DNA of 64,000 nt from Kineosporia mesophila (GTDB taxonomy: Bacteria; Actinomycetota; Actinomycetes; Actinomycetales; Kineosporiaceae), in NCBI RefSeq assembly GCF_021129235.1, contig NZ_JAJOMA010000013.1, positions 62,001 to 126,000 of the forward strand, written 5' to 3'. Position numbers and translations under genes: made by a program. Position 1 is the first letter of the stretch; each line of letters begins with the position of its first letter. This document shows positions 18,142 to 26,726 of this stretch, in pieces. A model generated the notes under the pieces. The model saw only the letters and a program-made list of their open reading frames with translations, searched no databases and was not told where the DNA came from.

Positions 18142-19380
18142 GTGCCCGAAGACAACAGCCCTGCCCTCAGCTGGCACCCGCCGCAGTCGTTGCTGGAGAT
18201 CGCCGAGCTCGTGCTGACCGGTGCCCTGCCGGTCGCGCCGGGCATCGTGGAGGTGCCCTCGGACCTGGGGGAGCGCCTGGACGCCGGTGCGGCGGTCACG
18301 CTCGAGGACGCCGAGGGGACGCCGGTGGCGACCTTGACGCGCAGGGGTTCTGGCGGCCCGGTGGGCACCGAGACCGTGTCCCTTCCGGAGTTCACGCCGC
18401 TCAAGCCGTTCACCCACGGCCCGGCGCGGGCGGCCCGGCAGACGCCCGCCCAGGTGCGGGCCGCTGTCCCGGAGGGCGCCGCGGTCCTGGCCGTGCCGGT
18501 CACCGGCCTGCTCACCGCGGCGGTGGTGGAAGAGGTGCGCGATCGGGCCCGGAAGGCCGGGCATCACCTGCTCTGGATCGCCGTGGCCGGGGCCGGCCGC
18601 AAACTCCCGCTGCCGGCCGACGGTCTCTGGCGGGCCGTGCGCGACGTGGCCGCCGGGTCGGGCGATCCGGCCGTGCCGGTCGCGGTGCCCCGGCTGACGC
18701 ACACCGACGACGCGGCGCTGCTCACCGCGGTCGCCCGGGGCTACGGGGCCACGGAGGTCCTGACCCCGGAACCGCAAGAGGGCGAACTGCACCCGGCCTT
18801 TGCCCGTGAGTACGCCCGCGCGGTGCCCCCGCCTCACCGCCGGGGCCTGACCCTGTTCTTCACCGGCCTGTCCGGCTCGGGCAAGTCGACGGTGGCCAAG
18901 GCCCTCGCCGAGCGGCTGCTCGACCACACCACGCGCACCGTGTCGCTGCTCGACGGGGACGAGGTGCGCCGCATGCTCTCGGCCGGGCTCACCTTCAGCC
19001 GGGCCGACCGCGAGCTGAACATCCGGCGCATCGGCTACGTCGCCGCCGAGATCACCCGGCACGGCGGCCTGGCGGTCTGCGCGCCGATCGCGCCGTTCGA
19101 GGCGGTGCGGGAGCAGGTGCGGGCCGAGGTCCAGCAGGCCGGTGACTTCGTGCTCGTGCACATCGCCACCCCGCTCGAGGAGTGCGAGCGCCGCGACCGC
19201 AAGGGCCTGTACGCCAGGGCCCGGCGGGGCGAGATCCCGGACTTCACCGGCATCTCCTCGCCCTACGAGCTCCCGGTCGACCCCGAGCTGCGCATCGACA
19301 CCACCGGCATCACCGTCCAGGACGCGGTCGACCAGGTCTGGTCGTTGCTGACCGAGCGTGGCTACCTGACGGCACCATGA
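18142..19380 (+). CDS. cysC: Adenylylsulfate (APS) kinase with N-terminal sulfurylase-like extension
   Basis: 412 residues. The C-terminal ~190 residues form APS kinase, which phosphorylates APS to PAPS. The P-loop is FTGLSGSGKSTVAKAL, with LDGDEVRRMLSAGLTFSRAD, NIRRIGYVAAEI and RRGEIPDFTGISSPYE. The N-terminal ~220 residues (opening SWHPPQSLLEIAELVLTGAL) resemble a degenerate ATP-sulfurylase/PUA-like region but show no HxGH-type nucleotide motif, so sulfurylase activity is doubtful. GTG 18142 is chosen over the frame start at 18100, which overlaps the terminator. No cysN/cysD genes are nearby. Confidence 0.88.
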   Translation: MPEDNSPALSWHPPQSLLEIAELVLTGALPVAPGIVEVPSDLGERLDAGAAVTLEDAEGTPVATLTRRGSGGPVGTETVSLPEFTPLKPFTHGPARAARQTPAQVRAAVPEGAAVLAVPVTGLLTAAVVEEVRDRARKAGHHLLWIAVAGAGRKLPLPADGLWRAVRDVAAGSGDPAVPVAVPRLTHTDDAALLTAVARGYGATEVLTPEPQEGELHPAFAREYARAVPPPHRRGLTLFFTGLSGSGKSTVAKALAERLLDHTTRTVSLLDGDEVRRMLSAGLTFSRADRELNIRRIGYVAAEITRHGGLAVCAPIAPFEAVREQVRAEVQQAGDFVLVHIATPLEECERRDRKGLYARARRGEIPDFTGISSPYELPVDPELRIDTTGITVQDAVDQVWSLLTERGYLTAP

Positions 19381-19428
19381 TCACGAGAGCTCATCGTCGT
19401 TCCACGACCCGGGGAAGGGACTCCCGCG

Positions 19429-20727
19429 ATGACCGCACCGTTGGAGCTGGACGAGTTCGAGCGTCTGGTGAGCTCAGGGCACGTCGACACCGTGGTGGTG
19501 ACCTGGACCGACCCGGCCGGACGGCTGCAGGGTGAGCGGGTACACGCCCGGCACTTCTCCGGATCGGTCCTGGCCGAGGGCCTGAACCTGGGGTCGGCGG
19601 GCCTGGCGGTGTCGCCCGGCGCCCTGGTGCTGCGGCCCGACCCGTCGACGTTGCGGCCCGCGCCCTGGCTGGCCGGGTCGGTCATGGTGCAGGGCGACCT
19701 GTTCCGCGCCGACGGTCTGCCGGTGCGCACGGCTCCCCGGCAGGTGCTCGCGGCCCAGGTGAAGGAGGCCGCCGACCTCGGGGTGGTGCCCACCGGCGCG
19801 ATCTCCCTGCAGTTCGGGGTGTTCGGCACGAGCTACGGCGAGGCGGCCGGGCGGAACTGGGCCGGCCTTCCCCGCGCCGCCGGCGGGAACGCCCTGGGCG
19901 GTACCAATGTGGACGAGGAACTGCTGCGCGACCTGCGCCAGACCGCCTACAACTCGGGGCTGACGGTGCAGACGTCGCACGGCACCGGCGTACCCGGGCA
20001 GTACGACGTCGCCTTCCGGCACGACGGCCTGATCCGCACGGCCGACAACCACGTCGCGTTCCGCACCGCCGCCACCGAGCTGGCCGGGCGTCACGACAAG
20101 GCCCTGACCTTCATGGCGCGTTACGACGAGGGGCCCGGTAACGGGGCCCGGATCTCGATGAGCCTGCGCGGCCTCGACGGTGCGTTCGTCTTCGCCGACT
20201 CCGCCAACCAGGACTTCTCCGACGGGCGCAGCGCGGTCCTGCGCAGCTTCGTCGCCGGGGTGCTGGCCACCCTGCGCGACTTCACCCTGCTCTACGCGCC
20301 GACGGTGAACTCGTACAAGCGGTTCCAGCCCGGGAACAGCACGATCACCTGGGGTGAGAACACCACCGCGGGCGCGCTGCGGGTGACCGGCCGGGGCGAG
20401 AGCCTGCGGGTGCAGAACCGGGTGCCCGGGGCCGATGTGAACCCCTACCTGGCCCTGGCCGGCATGCTCGCCGGGGGCCTGTACGGCATCCGCGCCGGCC
20501 TGCCGCTGGAGCAGCCGCTGATCGGTGACCCCCGCGCCCCCGGCCTGGCCCGGCCGCCGGCCACCCTGACGGCCGCCCGTCAGGCCTTCGCCGGATCCGA
20601 CCTCGCCCGCAACGCCTTCGGTGAGGACGTCGTGGCCATGTGCCTGCGCGCGGCCGACGCCGAGCTCGCCGCGTTCGGCGCGGTGGTGACGGACTGGGAG
20701 CGGCAGCGAGGCTTCGAGCTGCAGTGA
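19429..20727 (+). CDS. Glutamine synthetase family protein (gamma-glutamyl ligase type)
   Basis: 432-residue GS-fold ligase. The catalytic domain shows NSYKRFQPGNSTITWGENTT and the metal/nucleotide region VQNRVPGADVNPYLALAGM, characteristic of the GlnA3/GlnA4/PuuA branch that glutamylates amines rather than making glutamine. The N-terminal VVVTWTDPAGRLQGERV matches the beta-grasp of this branch. No adenylylation-site NLY motif of GlnA1 is visible. The likely substrate is a polyamine or other amine (inference). Its last three codons and stop are copied in a 12-bp tandem repeat (20716-20799). The start ATG has GGGAAGGGA upstream. Confidence 0.88.
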   Translation: MTAPLELDEFERLVSSGHVDTVVVTWTDPAGRLQGERVHARHFSGSVLAEGLNLGSAGLAVSPGALVLRPDPSTLRPAPWLAGSVMVQGDLFRADGLPVRTAPRQVLAAQVKEAADLGVVPTGAISLQFGVFGTSYGEAAGRNWAGLPRAAGGNALGGTNVDEELLRDLRQTAYNSGLTVQTSHGTGVPGQYDVAFRHDGLIRTADNHVAFRTAATELAGRHDKALTFMARYDEGPGNGARISMSLRGLDGAFVFADSANQDFSDGRSAVLRSFVAGVLATLRDFTLLYAPTVNSYKRFQPGNSTITWGENTTAGALRVTGRGESLRVQNRVPGADVNPYLALAGMLAGGLYGIRAGLPLEQPLIGDPRAPGLARPPATLTAARQAFAGSDLARNAFGEDVVAMCLRAADAELAAFGAVVTDWERQRGFELQ

Positions 20728-20799
20728 GAGCTGCAGTGAGAGCTGCAGTGAGAGCTGCAGTGAGAGCTGCAGTGAGAGCTGCAGTGAGAGCTGCGGTCA
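20716..20799 (+). repeat. 12-bp tandem repeat of the terminal codons GAG CTG CAG TGA
   Basis: Six perfect copies of GAGCTGCAGTGA (20716-20787) and one diverged copy (20788-20799). The first copy is the genuine end of the GS-like gene (Glu-Leu-Gln-stop). Each later copy keeps the same frame and so supplies another in-frame TGA. The repeat ends 12 bp before the ATG of the next small gene. Confidence 0.95.
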
Positions 20800-20811
20800 G
20801 GGCCGTCTACC

Positions 20812-21147
20812 ATGCCTGAGGTGCTGAGCCCTACCCATGACGAGGCCGCCCAGCGGCTCGACCGCCTGGCCGACCGGCTGCGGGTGGTCGGCCCGCGCCT
20901 GGCCGCCCGGCAGGGCGTGGAGGCCGCGCAGTTGGTCGCGCAGGTCCGCGCCGGGCTGCAGCGGATGGCCGACCTGACCGCCGAGGCCGACGGTGAGCCG
21001 CGGCGCGAGCTGCCCGTGCTGAAGGCCCACGCCCTGGCCGACCAGGCTCTGGTGCTGGGCAACGACCTGCTGCGCGGGGGCGATCGCAGCGATCTCTTCC
21101 GGGTCCGCGCGGTCGAGGCGATCGTCGCCGTCCACGCCCTGGTCTAG
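20812..21147 (+). CDS. Small helical protein of unknown function
   Basis: 111 residues, almost entirely alpha-helical by composition (Ala/Leu/Arg rich, EAAQRLDRLADRLRVVGPRL, AAQLVAQVRAGLQRMADLTA). No membrane span or known domain is recognised. ATG 20812 lies immediately downstream of the 12-bp repeat array and has no good ribosome site; the array itself supplies the leader (GTCAGGG). GC pattern and codon use fit the neighbours, so it is probably real, perhaps co-transcribed with the GS-like gene. Confidence 0.55.
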   Translation: MPEVLSPTHDEAAQRLDRLADRLRVVGPRLAARQGVEAAQLVAQVRAGLQRMADLTAEADGEPRRELPVLKAHALADQALVLGNDLLRGGDRSDLFRVRAVEAIVAVHALV

Positions 21148-21413
21148 GCCTGGTCACTAGATCTTCGTCACGTGAGTCGCTGACCGAATTTCGTTCGGAC
21201 CAGGCCGATTCGTGACCTGTTTCGGGAATCAAAACCCAAAGTCCGCTTGCTGCAATACATGGGCGAGGTGTGTCTCGAAGAGGGTCCCGGCGAAGAAGGT
21301 GGGGTGGCGATCAGAACTGGTTCCCGGGCCGTGGTTACGGTGTTGCCTGGACATGCCTGCGCTGTTCAACTGCGGAATGGGGTACTGGTTACCCACTGGC
21401 GACGGGAGCGTAT

Positions 21414-22442
21414 GTGAGTCGAGCCGACAGGGCACGGAGGATCGCAGCCGCGGCGGCCTTCGGCGGAGGGGGCATCGGCGCGGTGGGCGCGGCGGCCTAC
21501 GGGCTGCTGCTGACCGAGGTGCAGATCGCGCGCAAGGTGATCGGCCAGCCCTTCGGCAGTGCCGGTCCCGGTGGTGAGGGGCGCTACGGCGACTTCCCCG
21601 GGGAACCCGTCCAGCTCGTCATGCTCGGTGACTCGACCTCCGTGGGCCTGGGCGCCGACCACGGCCACCAGACGCCCGGCGCGGTGATCTCGGCCGGACT
21701 GGCGCAGATCGCCCGGCGCCCGGTCGAGATGCGGATGTTCGGGCGGGTCGGCGGTCAGTCCTGGGAGCTGGAGGAACAGACCGTACGTGCCCTGGGCGAG
21801 GGAGCCAGGCCCGACGTCGTGGTGATCATGGTCGGCGCGAACGACGTGACCCACCGGGTGAAGCCGCAGGTGGCGGTGCGCGCCCTCGAGGCGTCCGTGC
21901 GCCGGCTGCGCGACGCCGGGGTCCAGGTCGTCGTGGGCACCTGTCCCGATCTCGGCACGATCCAGGAAATTCCGCGTCCCTTGCGCTATATCGCGCAGCG
22001 GCTGAGTCGTCAGCTGGCGGCCGCGCAGACCATCGCCACGGTCGAGGCGGGCGGGGCCACGGTGTCGCTGGCCGACCTGCTGGCCGGTGAGTTCCGCAAC
22101 CACCGCGTCGACATGTTCGCGAGCGACCGCTTCCACCCCTCGCCCACCGGCTACGCCCGGGTGGCCGACGTGATCCTCCCGAGCGTCGCGGCCGCCCTGG
22201 GCTACCTGCCCGGCGAGCGGGACCGGGTGCCCGACTACCGCCGGGGTGAGGGCATCGACGACATCGCGCACGCCGCGGTCCGGGCCGTCGACACCGCCGG
22301 TACCGAGGTGTCCGGCATCGAGGTCTCCGGCGCCGAGCGTGGCCCCCGGGGTCGCTGGGCGGCGTTCCGGCGGCGCCGTGCACCCCGGACGGGTGACGGG
22401 TCCGTGGTGGCCGCGACCGGAGAGGCATCACAAAACCCGTAG
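21414..22442 (+). CDS. SGNH/GDSL hydrolase, membrane-anchored or exported
   Basis: 342 residues. An N-terminal hydrophobic segment (AAAAAFGGGGIGAVGAAAYGLLL) follows basic residues, so the enzyme is likely anchored outside the membrane. SGNH blocks are visible: VMLGDSTSVGLGAD (Ser), GRVGGQSW (Gly), VVIMVGANDVTH (Asn) and DRFHPSPTGYARV (Asp/His). An esterase or O-acetyl hydrolase role is expected; the substrate is unknown. GTG 21414 is preceded by GGGAG at ideal spacing. It sits directly upstream of cbs, as Rv1075c does near cbs in M. tuberculosis (from memory). Confidence 0.88.
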   Translation: MSRADRARRIAAAAAFGGGGIGAVGAAAYGLLLTEVQIARKVIGQPFGSAGPGGEGRYGDFPGEPVQLVMLGDSTSVGLGADHGHQTPGAVISAGLAQIARRPVEMRMFGRVGGQSWELEEQTVRALGEGARPDVVVIMVGANDVTHRVKPQVAVRALEASVRRLRDAGVQVVVGTCPDLGTIQEIPRPLRYIAQRLSRQLAAAQTIATVEAGGATVSLADLLAGEFRNHRVDMFASDRFHPSPTGYARVADVILPSVAAALGYLPGERDRVPDYRRGEGIDDIAHAAVRAVDTAGTEVSGIEVSGAERGPRGRWAAFRRRRAPRTGDGSVVAATGEASQNP

Positions 22443-22481
22443 TGCCTCGCCGCCCGAGGCCGGGTGGGGTTGGATGGGCCC

Positions 22482-23846
22482 GTGAAGTACGCAGAATCGA
22501 TCGTTGAGCTGATGGGCAACACCCCACTGGTCCGGCTGGGCCGGATCGCCGAGCACGTGGCACCCCTCGTGCTGGCCAAGGTGGAGTACCTGAACCCGGG
22601 CGGATCCGTGAAGGACCGCATCGCGTTGAGGATGATCGAGGCCGCCGAGAGGGACGGACTACTCCGTCCGGGCGGCACGATCGTCGAGCCCACCTCCGGA
22701 AACACCGGGGTCGGCCTGGCGCTCGTGGCCCAGCGCAGGGGCTACAAGTGTGTGTTCGTCTGTCCCGACAAGGTCAGCAAGGACAAGCGCGACGTGCTGG
22801 CCGCCTACGGCGCCGAGGTGGTGGTCTGCCCGACCGCGGTGGAACCCGACCACCCGGACTCCTACTACTCGGTCTCCGACCGGCTGGTGAAGGAGATCGA
22901 GGGCGCCTGGAAACCGAACCAGTACGCCAACCCGGAGGGACCGGCGAGCCACTTCGCCACCACCGGCCCGGAGATCTGGAACGACACCGAGGGCAAGGTG
23001 ACGCACTTCGTCGCCGGCGTCGGCACCGGTGGCACGATCACCGGCACCGGCCGGTTCCTCAAGCAGGCGTCCGAAGGACGCGTGAAGGTGATCGGTGCGG
23101 ATCCCGAGGGATCCGTCTACTCCGGGGGCACCGGGCGTCCCTACCTGGTCGAAGGTGTGGGAGAGGACTTCTGGCCCAGCGCCTACGACCCGTCGATCCC
23201 CGACGAGATCATCGCGGTCTCCGACGCCGACTCGTTCGCCATGACCCGCCGTCTGGCCAAGGAGGAGGGGCTGCTGGTCGGTGGCTCCTGCGGCATGGCC
23301 GTGGTGGCCGCGCTGCGCGCGGCCGAGAAGCTGACGAAGGACGACGTGATGGTGGTGCTGCTCCCCGATGGTGGACGCGGTTACCTCGGCAAGATCTTCA
23401 ACGACCAGTGGATGGCCTCCTACGGCTTCCTCAGCCAGGACGGCGGCCTGACCGTCGGCGACGTGCTCCGCGCCAAGGCCGGTGACCTGCCCGACCTGGT
23501 GCACACCCATCCCACCGAGACAGTGCGCGACGCCATCGAGATCCTGCGTGAGTACAGCGTCTCGCAGATGCCCGTGGTGAAGGCCGAGCCGCCGGTGATG
23601 GCGGGCGAGGTCGCCGGGTCGGTCAGCGAGCGGGATCTGCTCGAGGCCGTGTTCACCGGCCGGGCCAACCTCGCCGACCCGGTCGAGAAGCACATGTCCG
23701 CGCCGCTTCCCCTGGTCGGAGCAGGAGAACCCGTCGAAGTGGTCAGGAAGTCGCTGGAACAGGTCGATGCCGTGATGGTGGTCGCTGACGGCAAGCCGAC
23801 CGGTGTGCTCACCCGTCTGGACCTGCTGGGCGTCTACGCCGGCTGA
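22482..23846 (+). CDS. cbs: Cystathionine beta-synthase with C-terminal CBS pair
   Basis: 454-residue PLP enzyme condensing serine and homocysteine to cystathionine. The PLP lysine is in LNPGGSVKDRIAL, the phosphate loop is VEPTSGNTGVGLAL, and GVGTGGTITGTGR and GGSCGMAVVAALRAA are further PLP contacts. Residues ~335-454 are two CBS domains (VRDAIEILREYSVSQMPVV, TGVLTRLDLLGVYAG), usual in actinobacterial Cbs and a potential adenosyl ligand site. GTG 22482 is the best start by family alignment. With the cystathionine gamma-enzyme at 44444 it would provide reverse transsulfuration. Confidence 0.95.
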   Translation: MKYAESIVELMGNTPLVRLGRIAEHVAPLVLAKVEYLNPGGSVKDRIALRMIEAAERDGLLRPGGTIVEPTSGNTGVGLALVAQRRGYKCVFVCPDKVSKDKRDVLAAYGAEVVVCPTAVEPDHPDSYYSVSDRLVKEIEGAWKPNQYANPEGPASHFATTGPEIWNDTEGKVTHFVAGVGTGGTITGTGRFLKQASEGRVKVIGADPEGSVYSGGTGRPYLVEGVGEDFWPSAYDPSIPDEIIAVSDADSFAMTRRLAKEEGLLVGGSCGMAVVAALRAAEKLTKDDVMVVLLPDGGRGYLGKIFNDQWMASYGFLSQDGGLTVGDVLRAKAGDLPDLVHTHPTETVRDAIEILREYSVSQMPVVKAEPPVMAGEVAGSVSERDLLEAVFTGRANLADPVEKHMSAPLPLVGAGEPVEVVRKSLEQVDAVMVVADGKPTGVLTRLDLLGVYAG

Positions 23847-23876
23847 GTAGGTCGTTCCGCCGAACGGGTGGAGTTG

Positions 23877-23907
23877 TGTGGCGGCCCGCCGAGCGGGCCG
23901 CCACACG
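23877..23907 (+). terminator. Terminator after cbs
   Basis: Perfect 14-bp stem GTGTGGCGGCCCGC with its complement, 3-nt loop CGA, 30 nt after the cbs stop, followed by GCGTTTGTG. There is no long T-tract, as is common at high GC. Confidence 0.8.
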
Positions 23908-24081
23908 CGTTTGTGCAGGTGGTGACCGTAACCGCGAGCCGTGCCACGGTGTCGTCCGGGCGCTCACCCGGATAGGGCATCCGAGTGTCACCAGGCCTGG
24001 AACTGAAGGAAGTACCCCCTTCGCGCCGATGGATCAGGGCAAGCGACTTCCCCGGAACATCCCCGCGAACGAGGAGGCACC

Positions 24082-24474
24082 GTGGCCCGACTGCTGGTGG
24101 TCGAGGACGACCCGGATGTGCGTGACCTGATCTCCATGCGACTGGTCATGGTCGGGCACCGCGTCATCGCGATGCCCGATGCCGACCTGGCGCTCGACTC
24201 CGTGGACCAGTTCGGCGCGCCGGACGCCTACGTCCTGGACGTCGGCCTGCCCGGGATGGACGGCTTCGACCTGCTCACCCGGCTGCGCCGGGGGCACGAG
24301 GACATCCCGGCGATCTTCGTCTCGGCCTCCGCGCGGGAACGGGACATCCTGCGGGGGCACGAGCTCGGGGCCGCGTACCTGACCAAGCCGTTCGCCGCCC
24401 ACGCCCTGCTGGATGCGGTGGACGAGGCGATCACCGGGCGTCCCATCCCCTCGGTCACCGAACACGCCTGGTGA
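24082..24474 (+). CDS. Single-domain response regulator (CheY-like receiver)
   Basis: 130 residues, receiver domain only. The acidic pocket is LLVVEDDPDVRD, the phospho-acceptor is Asp53 in YVLDVGLPGMDGFD, and FVSASARERD and YLTKPF (Lys) complete the site. No output domain, so it must act by protein contact or phosphotransfer. GTG start after GAGGAGG. It begins a run of signalling genes; the histidine kinase starts 9 bp after its stop. Confidence 0.93.
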   Translation: MARLLVVEDDPDVRDLISMRLVMVGHRVIAMPDADLALDSVDQFGAPDAYVLDVGLPGMDGFDLLTRLRRGHEDIPAIFVSASARERDILRGHELGAAYLTKPFAAHALLDAVDEAITGRPIPSVTEHAW

Positions 24475-24483
24475 CCCACGGAG

Positions 24484-26223
24484 ATGGCTGGTGACACGGG
24501 GCATCAGACCGTTGGGTTGATGAGCCAGAAGACGGCCGGGGGCGGGATCGCGGACGACCCGGTTCTGCCCCTGGGCTCTTCGGCCGCAACGACTTTCGTT
24601 CCACCCGGGAACGGTGGGCGCTCGCTGATCGATCTGCTGTGGCGCGACTCCGAGGCCTCGATGATGGTCGTGGACTCCAGCCGGGTGGTGCGGCTCGCCA
24701 ACCCGGCCGCGACCCCCCTGCTGGATGCCCTGGGGGTCGCGGTCGGCGACCGGGTCGAACGGTTCGCGCAGCAGGTGCGCCCCGTGCGCAACGGGCCGGA
24801 CGGGCGTCTTCTGGTGGACGAAACGGTTGAACTGGCGCCCCTGGCCAGAGTTCTGGAGGGCGCCACGCTGTCGCGGGAGCTCGTGAGCGCGCGCCTGCTG
24901 CGGGAGGGCGAACCCCGCCGGATGATGCTGTCGGGCCAGCCGATCGAGCTGGACGACGGCACTCCGGGCGCGCTGATGATCTGGACCGACATCACCGACA
25001 GCTGGCAGTTCGCCGAGCGCAGCCGCAACGAGCTGGACCGGCTCGCCCGGCTGCTCGAGGGTGCCTCGGACTACGCGATCATCATGCTCGACAGCTGCGG
25101 CCGGGTGCACAGCTGGAGCGCCGCGGCCGAGCGGATGCAGGGGTACCGCAGCGACGAGGCGATCGGTCTGCCCTACGCCTCGTTCTTCGACGCGGCCGAC
25201 CAGGCCCACGGGGTGCCGGCGCAGATCCTGGCCGACACCGCGGTGATGGGGAAGATCCACGTCGAGGGCAAGCGGGTACGGCAGAACGGCTCGGTGTTCT
25301 GGGCGCACGCGTCGATCTCGGCCATGCGCGACGAGCACGGCCGGCTCCAGGGGTACGTCAAGGTCACCCACGACGTCTCCGAGCAGCGGGCGTCCCAGCA
25401 GGCCAGCCAGGAGCTGACCGAACTGCTGGAGGAGCGCGTGGCCGAGCGCACCGTGCAGCTGGAGCAGAAGAACGCCGACCTGGCCGCGGTCAACTCTGAA
25501 CTGGAGGCATTCTCCTACAGCGTCTCCCACGACCTGCGGGCACCGCTGCGGGCGATGAGCGGGTTCGCCCGGATCATGTCGGAGGAGTACGGCGACCAGA
25601 TGTCGCCCGAGGCCCTGAAATACCTCACCAAGATCACCGACAATGCCGAGCACATGGGCAGTCTCATCGACGCCCTGCTGTCGTTCTCGCGCATGCAGCG
25701 CCAGCAGATGCAGTCGCAGCCGATCGACATGGGGATGCTGGCCCAGGAGTGCTGGAACTCGCTGGAACCGGCCCGGGAGGGCCGGACGATCGAGTTCGTG
25801 CTGGCCCCGCTGCCGCCGGCGTACGGGGACCGCCGGCTGATCCAGCAGGTGTGGGTGAACCTGCTGGACAACGCCATCAAGTACACGGGGAAGAAGGACG
25901 CGGCCCGGGTCGAGGTCCGGGCCGAGGTTGCCGAGGAGGACGAGAAGCCCAGCGGGGGTCCGGATCCGCTGGCGATTCCGGACACCGTGATGTATCTGGT
26001 GAAGGACAACGGCGCGGGGTTCGACATGCGGTATGCGGCCAAGCTCGGTCAGGTGTTCCAGCGGCTGCACCACAACGACGAGTTCATCGGGACCGGCATC
26101 GGCCTGGCCCTCTCGCAGCGCATCGTGCAACGGCACGGGGGGCAGCTGTCCGCCGTGGGGAAGCCGGGCGTGGGCGCGACGATGGGCTTCACCCTTCCCG
26201 CGCCGGGGGGTGAGCTGCGGTGA
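24484..26223 (+). CDS. PAS-PAS sensor histidine kinase
   Basis: 579-residue soluble kinase. Two PAS domains (~50-175 and ~190-310; the second contains SDYAIIMLDSCGRVHSWSAA and ends VTHDVSEQR) are followed by a coiled coil (~315-340), HisKA with phospho-acceptor His349 in YSVSHDLRAPLRAMSGF, and HATPase_c (~440-575) with NLLDNAIKYTG, DNGAGFDM and GTGIGLALSQRIVQRHGG. The SHDLRAPLR style is that of bacteriophytochrome-type kinases, but no GAF/PHY photosensory module is present. No membrane span, so the signal is likely cytoplasmic. It overlaps the next receiver gene by GTGA. Confidence 0.93.
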   Translation: MAGDTGHQTVGLMSQKTAGGGIADDPVLPLGSSAATTFVPPGNGGRSLIDLLWRDSEASMMVVDSSRVVRLANPAATPLLDALGVAVGDRVERFAQQVRPVRNGPDGRLLVDETVELAPLARVLEGATLSRELVSARLLREGEPRRMMLSGQPIELDDGTPGALMIWTDITDSWQFAERSRNELDRLARLLEGASDYAIIMLDSCGRVHSWSAAAERMQGYRSDEAIGLPYASFFDAADQAHGVPAQILADTAVMGKIHVEGKRVRQNGSVFWAHASISAMRDEHGRLQGYVKVTHDVSEQRASQQASQELTELLEERVAERTVQLEQKNADLAAVNSELEAFSYSVSHDLRAPLRAMSGFARIMSEEYGDQMSPEALKYLTKITDNAEHMGSLIDALLSFSRMQRQQMQSQPIDMGMLAQECWNSLEPAREGRTIEFVLAPLPPAYGDRRLIQQVWVNLLDNAIKYTGKKDAARVEVRAEVAEEDEKPSGGPDPLAIPDTVMYLVKDNGAGFDMRYAAKLGQVFQRLHHNDEFIGTGIGLALSQRIVQRHGGQLSAVGKPGVGATMGFTLPAPGGELR

Positions 26224-26684
26224 ACGGCTGGCTGCTGCTGGTGGAAGACAGTCCGCACGACCGGGAGCTGGCGCTGCACGCGTTGCGCAAGGGGCGTTTC
26301 CCGGGACGGGTGGAGGCGGCGAAGGACGGCGTCGAGGCGCTGGACCTGCTGCTGTGCCGAGGTCCCTGGGCCGGGCGGGATCCGCACGACCTGCCCCGGG
26401 CGGTGCTGTGCGACATCAAGATGCCGATGTTGTCCGGGATCGACGTGCTGCGGGAGATCCGCGCGAACCCGGTGCTCGCAGAGGTGCCGGTGGTGATGAT
26501 GACGTCATCGGCGGAGGACGGCGACCTGGAGATCTGCTACGCCCTGGGTGCCAACAGCTACATTGTGAAGCCGGTGGAGATCGAGCCCTATTTCGCGACG
26601 GTGCTCGACATCGGCCGGTACTGGCTGGTTTACAACCATCCACCCCGCGATCGGAGGGTCGTGCTCGTCGGTGGCGGTCACTGA
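26220..26684 (+). CDS. Rcp1-type single-domain response regulator
   Basis: 154-residue receiver. Acidic pocket LLLVEDSPHDRELAL, phospho-acceptor Asp65 in VLCDIKMPMLSG, MMTSSAEDGD and conserved Lys in YIVKPVE. The ~12-residue insertion before the phospho-acceptor strand (RGPWAGRDPHDLP) is typical of the Rcp1 class that partners phytochrome-like kinases. GTG 26220 overlaps the kinase stop (GTGA), so kinase and receiver are translationally coupled and probably cognate. Confidence 0.92.
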   Translation: MNGWLLLVEDSPHDRELALHALRKGRFPGRVEAAKDGVEALDLLLCRGPWAGRDPHDLPRAVLCDIKMPMLSGIDVLREIRANPVLAEVPVVMMTSSAEDGDLEICYALGANSYIVKPVEIEPYFATVLDIGRYWLVYNHPPRDRRVVLVGGGH

Positions 26685-26726
26685 GCACGAAAGCGCAGTA
26701 TCGGTAACACATCACGGGAGACACCC

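Noticed and set aside
18142-18760. Functional ATP sulfurylase fused to the APS kinase
   Set aside because: The N-terminal region lacks HxGH-like and other nucleotide-transfer motifs, so only a degenerate resemblance can be claimed.
20716-20799. CRISPR array candidate
   Set aside because: Repeats are head-to-tail with no spacers, and no cas genes are present.
20580-21062. Minus-strand protein with SSHC repeats
   Set aside because: The repeats are only the reverse strand of the 12-bp GAGCTGCAGTGA array; no start signal or family.
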